A DNA stretch of 61,545 bases from CAZFLM01 sp964519955 (GTDB lineage: Bacteria; Armatimonadota; Chthonomonadetes; Chthonomonadales; CAJBBX01), in assembly GCA_964519955.1 (NCBI GenBank), contig CAZFLM010000036.1, forward strand, positions 1 to 61,545, given 5' to 3'. Of the stretch, positions 44,382 to 56,715 are shown one piece after another. How positions within the stretch are numbered: the stretch's first letter is position 1; each line of letters opens with the position of its first letter. The notes below the pieces were generated by a model. That model had not been told where the DNA came from. It saw only the letters and a program-made list of their open reading frames with translations, and did no database searches. The position numbers were made by a program, and so were the translations under genes.

Positions 44382-46445
44382 CTACCCCTGGAACGCCGCG
44401 CCGCAGCGTGACTCCATCTGCGCCCGGATCGCCGCCATCGCGTCGGCGACCTCCGCCTCCGTGAGCGTGCGATCGGCGGCCCGGAAGGTGAACGAGAGCG
44501 TCAGTGCCTTCACGTTCTCCGGCAGCGGTCCGCCGGTGAAGATGTCCGTCAGCCCGTAGCCCTCCAGGAAGTCGATGCCCGCCGCCTCCACCGCCTCGCG
44601 TATGGCGGAGTAGGGGAGCGTGCGCTCGACGCGGGGCGCCAGGTCGCGCACCACGGCCGGCTTGTCGGTGAGCGGCTGGAAGCCCGCGCTCGCCTCGGCC
44701 ACCTTGCGCAGTGCGTCGACCGACAGCTCGAACACGACGATCCGGTCGCGCACGTTCAGGTCCGCGGCCACGTCCGGGTGCAGCTCGCCCACGAACCCGA
44801 CCGCCTGCCCGCCGAGCACCACCGTCGCGCGGCGGCCCGGGTGCAGCACGGGGTTGTCGCACGGACCGGTGCGCGCGTCGGCGATGTGCAGCTCCGCCGC
44901 CAGCCGCTCCACCAGGCCGACCACCGAGTAGAAGTCGGCGGGCTTGGCGCGGTCGGCCCGATCCCAGCCGGATGCCGACGAGGGCCCGGCCAGCGCCGCG
45001 GCGATGGACGTGGTCTCGATCGGTCCCTCGGGGCCGGCGTTGAACACATGGGCGATCTCGAAGAACGCGAGCGGCGAGAGGTGGCGCCGCCCGTTGCGGT
45101 CGAGCGTGTCGACGAGACCGGGGAGCAGCGAGCGGCGGAGGCCGGACAGCTCGCTGGAGAGCGCGCTGCGGATGGCGATGCGCTTCGCGTCGTCGCCCGG
45201 GTCCTCGAATGCGCTCGGAGCGAGCAGGCTGCCGCACACGGCCTCCTGCAGCCCCGCCGCCACCAGCGCCTCGCGCAGCACGCCGACGAAGCGCGATGCC
45301 TCCGTGTCGCGGCCCTGCAGCGTCGCGCCGCTCGGCAGCCGCTCGGGGATGCGCTCGTAGCCCAGCACCCGGCCAACCTCCTCGATCGCGTCGGCCTCCC
45401 GCACAATGTCGGGCCGCCACGAGGGGATGATGAACATGATCGGCGCGGACGCGTCCGATCCGGCCTCACCAACAAGCACGAAACCGAGGCGCGTGAGAGC
45501 GTCCACCACCTCGGCGGGCGCGATGGTGTAGCCCATCAGCAGGCTGGCGCGGGCTGGGCGCACCTCGATCATGCGCGCCTCGGCGGTTCCGCAAGACGCG
45601 TCCACGATGCCCGGAACCGGCTCGCCGAAGCCAAGCTCCGCGATGAGCTGGCACGCCCGATCGGCAGCCGAGGCCACCGTGCCGGGGTCGACCGTCCGCT
45701 CGAAGCGGTAGGACGCCTCGGTGCGCAGCCCCAGCTCGCGGCTCGTGCGCCGGATGGAGACCGGGTTGAAGTGCGCCGACTCCAGCAGCATCGTCTTGGT
45801 GTCGGTGGTCATCTCCGTCTCGGCGCCGCCCATGACCCCGGCGATCGCCACGGCGCGGTCCGCGTCCGCGATCACCAGCATGTCGGTGGTAAGCGCGCGG
45901 TCCTGGCCGTCGAGTGTCTGCATGGTCTCGCCCGGCTTCGCGCGCCGCACGACGATGCGGTTCTCGTGCAGCGTATCGTAGTCGAATGCGTGCAGAGGCT
46001 GGCCCCACTCCAGCATCACGTAGTTCGTCACGTCGACGATGCCGTTGATGGGCCGCATCCCGGCCGCCTCGAGCCGTGCCTGCATCCAGGGCGGCGAGGG
46101 CTTGTACTTTACGTTCCGCACGATGCGCGCCGCGTACCGCGGGCACAGGTCGGGCGCTTCGATCGTGACGCTCGTGAGGCCCGCAGCCTCGCCGCCGGTC
46201 TCGGACTTCGGCGGAAGCGGGGTGCGCAGCGCCGTGCCGACGGACGCCGCCAGCTCGCGCGAGACGCCGACGACCGAGAGGCAGTCGCCGCGGTTCGGCG
46301 TCACCTTGATATCGAGCACGGGACCGATCGCCGACTCCTGGGTCTCCTCGACCTCGAGGCCCGCCATCGTCAGCGTGTCGGCCAACTGGGCGGCATCGGC
46401 CTGCGTTTCGACGTGCTCCTGTATCCACTCGATGGATAGACGCAT
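44382..46445 (-). CDS. pheT: Phenylalanyl-tRNA synthetase beta subunit, short form without the EMAP-type tRNA-binding domain
   Basis: This 687-residue subunit is about 110 residues shorter than usual. The N-terminus reads TMAGLEVEETQESAIGPVLD and goes straight into IKVTPNRGDCLSVVGVSREL, so the OB-fold tRNA-binding domain normally inserted there is missing. The B3/B4 editing domain (INGIVDVTNYVMLEWGQPLH), the B5 domain, the class II-like core and the C-terminal ferredoxin-like anticodon-binding domain (PAVVRDLAPRVERTLPYSAI) are all present. It binds PheS to form the alpha2-beta2 enzyme. GAGGAGGA precedes the ATG, ten bases after pheS. Confidence 0.95.
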   Translation of the reverse strand: MRLSIEWIQEHVETQADAAQLADTLTMAGLEVEETQESAIGPVLDIKVTPNRGDCLSVVGVSRELAASVGTALRTPLPPKSETGGEAAGLTSVTIEAPDLCPRYAARIVRNVKYKPSPPWMQARLEAAGMRPINGIVDVTNYVMLEWGQPLHAFDYDTLHENRIVVRRAKPGETMQTLDGQDRALTTDMLVIADADRAVAIAGVMGGAETEMTTDTKTMLLESAHFNPVSIRRTSRELGLRTEASYRFERTVDPGTVASAADRACQLIAELGFGEPVPGIVDASCGTAEARMIEVRPARASLLMGYTIAPAEVVDALTRLGFVLVGEAGSDASAPIMFIIPSWRPDIVREADAIEEVGRVLGYERIPERLPSGATLQGRDTEASRFVGVLREALVAAGLQEAVCGSLLAPSAFEDPGDDAKRIAIRSALSSELSGLRRSLLPGLVDTLDRNGRRHLSPLAFFEIAHVFNAGPEGPIETTSIAAALAGPSSASGWDRADRAKPADFYSVVGLVERLAAELHIADARTGPCDNPVLHPGRRATVVLGGQAVGFVGELHPDVAADLNVRDRIVVFELSVDALRKVAEASAGFQPLTDKPAVVRDLAPRVERTLPYSAIREAVEAAGIDFLEGYGLTDIFTGGPLPENVKALTLSFTFRAADRTLTEAEVADAMAAIRAQMESRCGAAFQG

Positions 46446-46455
46446 GGGTTCCTCC

Positions 46456-47436
46456 TCAGAACTGGCGCAGGAAGCGCAGGTCGTTCTCGAGATAGAGGCG
46501 CAGGTCGGTCACGCCGTTGCGGATCATGTGGATGCGCTCCACGCCGAGCCCGAAGGCGAACCCGGTGTACTTCTCGCTATCGATGCCGTAGGCTTCCAGG
46601 ATGTTCGGATGCACCAGCCCCGCGCCGCCCAACTCCAGCCACCGGTCGTTCCAGTAGACCGAGTAGTCCACGCCCGGCTCGACGAACGGGAAGAAGTCCG
46701 GGCGGAAGCGCACCTGCACGTCGCCGCCGAACATGGTCGACGCGAAGCGCTTCAGCGTGCCCTTCAGGTCCGCCATCGAGATGCCCTCGTCGACCATGAA
46801 CGCGTCCACCTGGTGGAACGTGTGGTGGTGCGTCGCGTCGACGGCCTCGTAGCGGAAGCAGCGGCCCACGGTGGCGATGCGCAGCGGCGGCTTGCGGTTC
46901 GAGAACACGCGGCCCTGGACGGCGGTCGTCTGCGTCCGCAGGAGCCGGCGCGCGTCGACGTAGAAGGTCATCTGCTCGTCGAACGCGGGGTGCTCCTCCG
47001 GGTAGTTGAGCGCCTCGAAGTTGAAGGCGTAGTCCTCCAGCTCCGGGCCGTCGAAGAACTCGAAGCCGAGGCCCACGAACGCCTGCTTGATCTCGATGGT
47101 CGTCTGGGAGAGGGGATGGCGGCGCCCCTTGGCAAAGGGTCTGCCCGGCAGCGTGACGTCGACTGCCTCTGCCGCCAGCCGTGCGGACGCCTCGACGGCG
47201 GACAGGGCCGCGCGCCGCGCCTCGACCTCAGCCAGCAGCGCCTCCTTGGCGGCGTTCACGCGAGCGCCGAACGTCGGCCGCTCCTCCTTCGGCAGCGAGC
47301 CGATGGATCGGAGCTGCGCCTGCACGCTGCCCTTCGACCCGAGGTAGGCCCCCTCGATGCGAACCAGATCCGCGCTGCTGCTTGCCGCCGCGATCTCGGC
47401 CTTCGCTTCCTCAACCAACCGTGCTAACTCGTCCAT
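46456..47436 (-). CDS. pheS: Phenylalanyl-tRNA synthetase alpha subunit
   Basis: This 326-residue class II synthetase subunit carries the active site that activates phenylalanine. Motif 2 is RVFSNRKPPLRIATVGRCFR with HHHTFHQVDAF downstream, and motif 3 is GFAFGLGVERIHMIRNG. The N-terminal coiled coil that contacts tRNA is present (about 1-80). I use the second of two nearby ATGs (47436), which has GGGAG five bases upstream; the one four codons earlier lacks a ribosome site. It belongs to the infC-rpmI-rplT-pheS-pheT cluster. Confidence 0.97.
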   Translation of the reverse strand: MDELARLVEEAKAEIAAASSSADLVRIEGAYLGSKGSVQAQLRSIGSLPKEERPTFGARVNAAKEALLAEVEARRAALSAVEASARLAAEAVDVTLPGRPFAKGRRHPLSQTTIEIKQAFVGLGFEFFDGPELEDYAFNFEALNYPEEHPAFDEQMTFYVDARRLLRTQTTAVQGRVFSNRKPPLRIATVGRCFRYEAVDATHHHTFHQVDAFMVDEGISMADLKGTLKRFASTMFGGDVQVRFRPDFFPFVEPGVDYSVYWNDRWLELGGAGLVHPNILEAYGIDSEKYTGFAFGLGVERIHMIRNGVTDLRLYLENDLRFLRQF

Positions 47437-47500
47437 GGTGTCTCCCATGCCAACCAGGGTGCAATCCCGAACCGCTGCGTCGTTGGCCCGACATGACAAC

Positions 47501-47552
47501 GGCCCCGACAACAGCCGCCGTCCTGTGCAGACGGGTGGCCGCTGTCGGGGCC
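47501..47552 (-). promoter_or_regulatory. Strong stem-loop between rplT and pheS
   Basis: GGCCCCGACA (47501-47510) pairs with TGTCGGGGCC (47543-47552), and GCC/GGC runs extend the stem inward. There is no T-tract, so it may be a processing or attenuation structure for pheST rather than a terminator. I find neither a phenylalanine-rich leader peptide nor a T-box. Confidence 0.5.
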
Positions 47553-47641
47553 GCTCTATTGGCCGATGGTCACTCGGTTCGCCCGTCCGTCCGGCCGCGG
47601 AACGCGCCGCAATCGCCGGAGGCCAGAGCAGGTGGCTGCTC

Positions 47642-48001
47642 CTATGCTTTGAGGGCGCTCGCCGCCGCAGCGACGAGCTGCGCAAAGGCCGCGGCGTCGT
47701 TGATGGCCATATCGGAGAGGACCTTGCGGTCGATGGCGATACCGCCCTTGTTGAGGCCCTCGATGAACCGGTTATAGGTCATGCCGTTGAGGCGGCACCC
47801 GGCGCTAATGCGGGTGATCCACAGGCGGCGGAACTCGCGCTTCTTGTTGCGGCGGTCGCGGTAGGCGTAGTTCCCGCTCTTCTGGAACTGCTCGTTAGCG
47901 GTCTTGAAGAGGCTGCGCTTCCCTCCGAAATACCCGGACGCTGCCTCGAGGATCTTGTTGTGGCGCTTGCGCACCATTGTCCCGCGCTTCACGCGTGGCA
48001 T
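47642..48001 (-). CDS. rplT: Ribosomal protein L20
   Basis: This 119-residue basic protein has the standard L20 sequence (MPRVKRGTMVRKRHNKILE; ASGYFGGKRSLFKTANEQ; RDRRNKKREFRRLWITRI). It binds 23S rRNA early in large-subunit assembly and, in several bacteria, represses its own operon. Length is normal. Confidence 0.98.
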   Translation of the reverse strand: MPRVKRGTMVRKRHNKILEAASGYFGGKRSLFKTANEQFQKSGNYAYRDRRNKKREFRRLWITRISAGCRLNGMTYNRFIEGLNKGGIAIDRKVLSDMAINDAAAFAQLVAAAASALKA

Positions 48002-48112
48002 AGCTGCTCTCTCCTAACGGATGGGAGGGGCGTGACGCCCACTTGCGGTTCCCATTCCCTCGTCATGTGATGCTGCGGCCGTCCGGACACCCGGCGGCCA
48101 GGTGGTGCCTGT

Positions 48113-48313
48113 CTAGAAGCCTTCGCCCATCATGCGCTTCAGGCGCGGCTGGTCGCTGGCGTTCAGCTCGGCGCCCTTCTGGAGCGAGCGCTGCTGCGAT
48201 GCCGTCTTCTTGCGCATCAGGTGGTTCATCTTCGTACACCGGCGCATCAGCTTGCCGGTGGCGCTGATCTTGAACCGCTTGGAGACAGTCTTGCGAGTTC
48301 GCAACTTCGGCAT
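48113..48313 (-). CDS. rpmI: Ribosomal protein L35
   Basis: This 66-residue protein has the L35 pattern (MPKLRTRKTVSKRFKISATG; NHLMRKKTASQQRSL). It is a 50S subunit protein, encoded between infC and rplT as in most bacteria. Confidence 0.98.
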   Translation of the reverse strand: MPKLRTRKTVSKRFKISATGKLMRRCTKMNHLMRKKTASQQRSLQKGAELNASDQPRLKRMMGEGF

Positions 48314-48329
48314 GTAAGCCCCTCACAGC

Positions 48330-48356
48330 GCAAAGCCGGGGCCACCCCGGCTTTGC
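48330..48356 (-). promoter_or_regulatory. Perfect 12-bp hairpin in the infC-rpmI intergenic region
   Basis: GCAAAGCCGGGG (48330-48341) and CCCCGGCTTTGC (48345-48356) form a perfect stem with a CCA loop (TGG on the transcript strand). No T-tract follows, so it is more likely an mRNA structure near the rpmI start than a terminator. This is where L20-dependent control elements sit in other bacteria. Confidence 0.6.
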
Positions 48357-48388
48357 ATCGGTATTCTACGACGACTCTGGGTGACTAC

Positions 48389-48922
48389 TCAGGATTTGGG
48401 AGCAAGGATAATGGTCATGGTGCGTCCTTCCATCCCCGCGGGCTTCTCGATCTGGACCTTGTCACCGGCCATCTCGACCACCCGATCCAGCAGCTTGCGT
48501 CCGAACTCGGGGTGGGTAATCTCGCGGCTGCGGAAGCGCACCGTGATCTTGACCTTGTCGCCTTCCTCCAGGAACTTGAGCGCGTTCTTCACCTTGAAGT
48601 TGAAGTCGTGGTCGTCCGTGCCCGGGCGGAACCACACGCCCTTGACGTCGCCACCCTTCTGCTTCTTGTGCGCTTCGCGATCCCGCTTCGCCTGCTCGTA
48701 CTTATACTTCCCGTAGTCCATAATGCGGCACACGGGCGGCGAAGCCATCGGCGCGACTTCGATCAGGTCGAGGTTCCGTTCGCGAGCGATAGCGAGGGCC
48801 TGGTGGACATCCACCACCCCATGCTGCACGCCGACCTCGTCGATAAGGCGGACGTCGCGGACTCGCGGATACTCGCGGTGGTAGCGCAGGATCTGCTCGT
48901 TTACTCGAAAATCCTTGTTGAT
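48389..48922 (-). CDS. infC: Translation initiation factor IF-3, probable AUC start
   Basis: This is a 177-residue protein if it starts at 48922. The N-domain (INKDFRVNEQI; VRLIDEVGVQHGVV), the linker (YKYEQAKRDREAHKKQ) and the C-domain (VKITVRFRSREITHPEFG) are typical. IF-3 discriminates initiator tRNA and start codons and keeps the subunits apart. The start codon is probably ATC at 48922: GGAGGG lies nine bases upstream, family members begin at this residue, and the only upstream ATG (48985) lies inside the promoter. Non-standard starts are the basis of infC autoregulation in E. coli. Confidence 0.93.
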   Translation of the reverse strand: MNKDFRVNEQILRYHREYPRVRDVRLIDEVGVQHGVVDVHQALAIARERNLDLIEVAPMASPPVCRIMDYGKYKYEQAKRDREAHKKQKGGDVKGVWFRPGTDDHDFNFKVKNALKFLEEGDKVKITVRFRSREITHPEFGRKLLDRVVEMAGDKVQIEKPAGMEGRTMTIILAPKS

Positions 48923-48969
48923 GAGACAAGCCCTCCGGTCATGGAGTCGTTCTAGAGCGACAGGCACGA

Positions 48970-48998
48970 AGTATACAACATGCACCCGGCCATGTCAA
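48970..48998 (-). promoter_or_regulatory. Promoter of the infC-rpmI-rplT-pheST operon
   Basis: On the minus strand, a perfect TTGACA (48998-48993) and TATACT (48975-48970) are 17 bases apart. Transcription should begin near 48963, about 41 bases before the proposed infC start. Confidence 0.88.
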
Positions 48999-49086
48999 CC
49001 TTGAGCGCCGGGTTTCACGCACAAATCGTGCTGAAACACGAGGGAGCCCCGCACTCGCCGCGCTGGCTCGCGCGGGCGCGTAGGTG

Positions 49087-49116
49087 TTGACATAAGTCTG
49101 CGTTTTGTGCCAGAAT
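49087..49116 (+). promoter_or_regulatory. Probable gyrB promoter
   Basis: TTGACA (49087-49092) and CAGAAT (49111-49116) are separated by 18 bases. They lie 68 bases upstream of the gyrB start and diverge from the infC promoter. Confidence 0.65.
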
Positions 49117-49183
49117 CTTACCGCAGTGCGGGCTCATTGGACACGGTTCCGCGAGACCGCTGAGGGAGGAGTTCGAACACACC

Positions 49184-51256
<2,073 letters not shown>

Positions 51257-51281
51257 GCAGTCGGACGTGTCACGCGGGTGG

Positions 51282-51359
51282 GATGGGCCGCCGCGCCCGT
51301 CCCGCTCCGACCGCCTAGGCACACTGCCCCACCCTGGAGGGTGGCGCTCCGTCGCCACC
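51282..51359. repeat. Two hairpin-repeat copies between gyrB and the helicase gene
   Basis: GATGGGC-CGCCGC-GCCCGTC lies at 51282-51301, and GGTGGCG-CTCCGT-CGCCACC at 51340-51359. The second has a stem changed on both sides relative to other copies but the same loop. Confidence 0.8.
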
Positions 51360-51426
51360 GCTGCCGTGCCCGCCGTTCCGTCTTCCGTTAACCTGATCCC
51401 ACCGCTCGCCCACAGGGGCCCGTTGC

Positions 51427-53416
<1,990 letters not shown>

Positions 53417-53424
<8 letters not shown>

Positions 53425-54262
53425 GGTCAGGCTGCGCTCGGAGGCCTGGCTTCAGGACCGCGCCACTGGTCTGCAGGCCCGGTACTTCGCGGACGTTCAG
53501 GGCGGCCACCCGATCGTCGCCCGGTTCGGTCGGCGCGCGGTTCACCGGTGGGGCACGATCCACGCAGACCACGGCCACGCGATCATCACGCTCAACGCCT
53601 TGTTCGCATTGCCGGACGTTCCCGAGGTCGTTCTGGACGCCACGATCGTGCACGAGCTGGCGCACTACGCGCACGGGTACGGCTCGGGTCTACGGAAGAA
53701 GCACCGCCACCCGCACGTTGGGGGAGTGGTCGAGGCGGAGCTGGAGAAGCGCGGCTGCCTCCACCTGGATGCCGAGGCCAACGCGTGGCTGAAGGCGAAC
53801 TGGCACGGGATCCTGGATCGTTACGCCGCCGACCTGGCCGCGGTCCGGCAGCGACGCCCCAACGCAGGCTGGGCGATGTACCTCGCTCTCCCGGAGTGCC
53901 GGCATCCGGAGGAGTTGGCGGAGATCGCGCAGCGGGCGGCGGCCGCGTTCGGGCTCGATGCCTGCCCCTTCCGCGTGGGCTGGCTGGAAGCGACGAAGCG
54001 CCAGATCGCGATGTCCTACCGCCGTCCGTCCGACGGCCTCGTCCAGCTCCACGGTCTCCTGGCCCGCCGCGCGGTGCCGGACGCCGTTCTGCTCTGCGAG
54101 ATCGGCATCTGGCTGATCGCCCCGTCCGGCAGATGCACCGCGAGCCAGCTCACGTCGGGGTTCTCCGCGGCGGGCTTGACGGCGGAATGGAAGGAGGCCG
54201 AGGCCTATCGGTCGAAGAAGTGGCCACGAATGTGCAGGGTCCATCACCACCTCTGGAAGTAG
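53417..54262 (+). CDS. SprT-like metallopeptidase
   Basis: This 281-residue protein has the zinc metalloprotease motif H79-E-L-A-H83 (ATIVHELAHYAHGYG), with further histidines in RKKHRHPHVGG as candidate ligands. That fits the SprT/Spartan-like zincin class, whose eukaryotic members degrade DNA-protein cross-links. The N-terminal lead-in strand (AIITLNALFALPDVPEVVLD) matches that family, while the C-terminal 150 residues are not recognised. It overlaps the DinG-like gene and precedes a putative annealing protein, consistent with DNA repair. Confidence 0.78.
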
Positions 54263-54288
54263 TCGCGACGCACTTATCGGAGGATAGC

Positions 54289-54834
54289 ATGGCAGAAGCA
54301 CTGGCGGATCAAGAGCCCCAGGCCGCGGACTCCGCGGCATCCCCCGCGCCGGCCAAGCGGCGCATGCCCGCCGAGCTGCGGCGGCACCTCGTCAAGCTGC
54401 AAGGCGGCAAGTACTACCTCCCCGCGGCCTACCGCCTCGTGTGGTTCCGCGACGAATGCCCCGACTGGGGCATCACCACCCAGCTCGTCGAGGGCGGCCA
54501 CGGCGCGGGCTTCGCCACGGTCCAGGCGACCATCTTCAGCCCGGATGGGCGCGTCGTCGCTTCGGGCATGAAGACGGAGACGCGGCAGGACTTCCCCGCG
54601 GGATGGGTCGAGAAGGCGGAGACCGGAGCGATCGCTCGCGCGCTGGCCGTGGCGGGTTTCGGCACCCAGTTCGCACCCGAGCTGGAGGACGACGGCAGCA
54701 GGCCGGCCGATAGCCCGCGCAAGCTGGCGGTGAGGGATGCCTCGGGGAGTGGCCCGGTATGGGAAGGCCCCGGCCAGTGCCCGCGCTGTCACGCCCCGCA
54801 AGGCAAGCGCCACGGCAAGCCCTGCGTGACCTAG
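54289..54834 (+). CDS. Putative single-strand annealing protein (ERF/Rad52-like) with C-terminal zinc motif
   Basis: This 181-residue protein has a core (KYYLPAAYRLVWFRDECPDW; ATIFSPDGRVVASGMKTETR; WVEKAETGAIARALAVAGFG) that resembles phage and bacterial ERF/Rad52-like annealing proteins, whose conserved element is the KAETxAIxRAL helix. A flexible segment and a C-terminal CPRC-x11-C motif follow, a possible zinc knuckle. It probably binds ssDNA. The family assignment is by motif resemblance only. ATG 54289 has CGGAGGA upstream. Confidence 0.55.
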   Translation: MAEALADQEPQAADSAASPAPAKRRMPAELRRHLVKLQGGKYYLPAAYRLVWFRDECPDWGITTQLVEGGHGAGFATVQATIFSPDGRVVASGMKTETRQDFPAGWVEKAETGAIARALAVAGFGTQFAPELEDDGSRPADSPRKLAVRDASGSGPVWEGPGQCPRCHAPQGKRHGKPCVT

Positions 54835-54849
54835 CCCGGCTGGAGGCGA

Positions 54850-55089
54850 CTATGTCGGGCACGTGTAGCCGCCGCGCCGCTCGCTCTGCGCCTCGTTGGC
54901 TATCCCCACGAACAGGCGGCGTCCGGACGGACTGCGGGTGGTGTACAGCCGCACGCGACCCGTGGCCGGCGCTGTCACGACTGAGGATCCATCGGGGGAT
55001 AGGCCGATGATGTCGCCGGCCTGGACGAGGTCGCCGGCGTGCGGGATGGAACCGTAGATCGAGTGCAGCTCGACGCGGTCGCCGTTCAT
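54850..55089 (-). CDS. Small biotinyl/lipoyl-like barrel-sandwich protein
   Basis: This 79-residue protein has alternating short strands (VELHSIYGSIPHAGDLVQAG; DIIGLSPDGSSVVTAPATGR) typical of a barrel-sandwich hybrid with the GD-V-x-AGD-x-IG and x-APATG-V elements. There is no MKM modification lysine, so it is not a lipoate or biotin acceptor. The role is unknown. It converges on the annealing-protein gene. Confidence 0.6.
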   Translation of the reverse strand: MNGDRVELHSIYGSIPHAGDLVQAGDIIGLSPDGSSVVTAPATGRVRLYTTRSPSGRRLFVGIANEAQSERRGGYTCPT

Positions 55090-55367
55090 GCGGACGGCCC
55101 TCCGGCGCGGCTGGCCAGAGCCGCGTCATCGTTTCGCACGGGACCCATCCACGTGCGATGCGCCGGACCGCTGTAGACGACTGGGCTACCGGTGCAAGGC
55201 CCGGCGCCTGAGTTATCCTATCTCCTCGGTAGGAGATCGTTATCGGTAGCGTCCGCCCGATGCGCGGGGCGGGGCGCGACAGAGCGCCACCTATGTGGTG
55301 GGACGGGCCGGCCTGCCCTGAGCCCGCCGAACGTTGCCCGTCCTGCACCACTGGATAGCCGGTCGGT
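55090..55367. other. Intergenic region without a gene
   Basis: These 278 bases hold a perfect palindrome, ATCTCCT-CGGT-AGGAGAT (55220-55237), flanked by TTATC on the left and GTTATCGG on the right. Near the purA end is a repeat-like GGGACGGGCC...GCCCGCC stretch (about 55300-55353). I see no coding sequence. Confidence 0.6.
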
Positions 55368-56642
55368 CTAGGCGATCGGTACGATGCTCTCGCGCCCGGG
55401 CCCAACCGAGAACGACGTGATCGTGACGCCGATGAGCTGCTCGACGCGCCGCACGTACGCCTGGCAGTTCGCCGGCAGGTCCGCGAAGGCCGTCACGGCC
55501 GTCACATCCTCGCTCCAGCCGGGCAACTCCTCGTACACGGGCGTCAGATCGGTCCGGTGCGGAAGGTCGCACGGCAGCGTCGTGGTCAGCTCGCCGCCCA
55601 GCCGGTAGGCCGTACAGACCTTCACCGTGTCCAGGCCGGACAGGACGTCGAGGTGCCCCAGCGCCAGAGCGCTCATTCCATTCACCTGCGCCGAGTAGCG
55701 CAGCACCACGGTGTCGATCCAACCGCAGCGCCGCGGCCGGCCGGTGGTCGTGCCATACTCGCGCCCGCGCTCCCGAATGTAGTCGCCGGTGCCGTCCAGC
55801 AGCTCGGTGGGGAAGACCCCCGCGCCGACGCGCGTCGTATACGCCTTCGCCACGCCGACCACCCCGTCGATGGCCGTGGGGCCGACGCCCGTGCCGATGC
55901 ACGCGCCGCCCGCGATCGGGTGCGACGAGGTGACGTACGGATAGGTGCCCATGTCGAGATCGAGCAGAGCGCCCTGCGCCCCCTCGAACACGATGCCGCG
56001 CCCCTGCTTCGCCGCCTCGCCAACGAGCGTGATGGTGTCGCAGACGAACGGGCGAATCTTGTCGGCCAGCGCGGCGTACTTCGCCACGACCGCGTCCGCG
56101 TCCATCGGCTCCGCGCCGTAGACCCGCTCGATCAGCACGTTCTTCAGCGCGATCTGCTCGCGGGTCCGCTGCTCGAAGCGCTCCGGCTCGATCAGCTCAT
56201 GGATGCGGATGCCCGTGCGCGAAGCCTTGTCCGCGTACACCGGCCCAATGCCGCGCCCCGTGGTGCCGATCGCGCCGCCGGCCTTGCGGCTCTCCTCGAG
56301 TTGATCCAGCAGGCGGTGGTAGGGCATCACGACGTGCGCGTTCGGCGAGATGCGCAGCGTGTTGGTGGGGATTCCGCGCTCGACGAGCCCCGCGATCTCC
56401 TCGACCAGCACCTCGGGATCGACCACGACGCCGTCCGCGATCACGCACTCGACGCCGGGGTTGAGGATGCCGCACGGAACAAGGTGGAACTTGTAGGTCT
56501 CCTGGCCGACCGTGACCGTGTGCCCCGCGTTGCTCCCGCCGCCGTACCGCACCACCACGCCGGCGTTACGAGCCAGGTAGTCCACGATCTTACCCTTCGC
56601 CTCGTCGCCCCACTGGGCCCCCACAACCACCATGTTCGCCAT
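55368..56642 (-). CDS. purA: Adenylosuccinate synthetase
   Basis: This 424-residue enzyme makes adenylosuccinate from IMP, aspartate and GTP. The P-loop WGDEAKGKIVD (with D13 as catalytic acid), NAGHTV (catalytic His), GTTGRGIGPVYADKASRTGI, EGAQGALLDLDMGTYPYVTS and GRPRRCGWID are all present. ATG 56642 with GGGAG upstream is used. Length is normal. Its promoter matches the consensus perfectly, and a stable hairpin lies in the leader. Confidence 0.97.
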   Translation of the reverse strand: MANMVVVGAQWGDEAKGKIVDYLARNAGVVVRYGGGSNAGHTVTVGQETYKFHLVPCGILNPGVECVIADGVVVDPEVLVEEIAGLVERGIPTNTLRISPNAHVVMPYHRLLDQLEESRKAGGAIGTTGRGIGPVYADKASRTGIRIHELIEPERFEQRTREQIALKNVLIERVYGAEPMDADAVVAKYAALADKIRPFVCDTITLVGEAAKQGRGIVFEGAQGALLDLDMGTYPYVTSSHPIAGGACIGTGVGPTAIDGVVGVAKAYTTRVGAGVFPTELLDGTGDYIRERGREYGTTTGRPRRCGWIDTVVLRYSAQVNGMSALALGHLDVLSGLDTVKVCTAYRLGGELTTTLPCDLPHRTDLTPVYEELPGWSEDVTAVTAFADLPANCQAYVRRVEQLIGVTITSFSVGPGRESIVPIA

Positions 56643-56666
56643 GTCGAGTGCTCCCAAGAAACAACA

Positions 56667-56689
56667 ATGGATAGCCGGGGGCTATCCAT
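56667..56689 (-). promoter_or_regulatory. Perfect hairpin in the purA leader
   Basis: ATGGATAGCC (56667-56676) and GGCTATCCAT (56680-56689) form a 10-bp stem with a 3-base loop, within about 45 bases of both the transcription start and the ATG. Possible roles are an operator site or mRNA stabilisation. Confidence 0.65.
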
Positions 56690-56715
56690 AGGATATGGTC
56701 GTCTACACTTGAGCG

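Noticed and set aside
47437..47641. T-box or Phe leader peptide for pheST
   Set aside because: No T-box sequence, no run of Phe codons and no U-tract were found.
48923..48985. Longer infC beginning at ATG 48985
   Set aside because: That ATG is inside the promoter spacer, and the extra 21 residues do not resemble IF-3.
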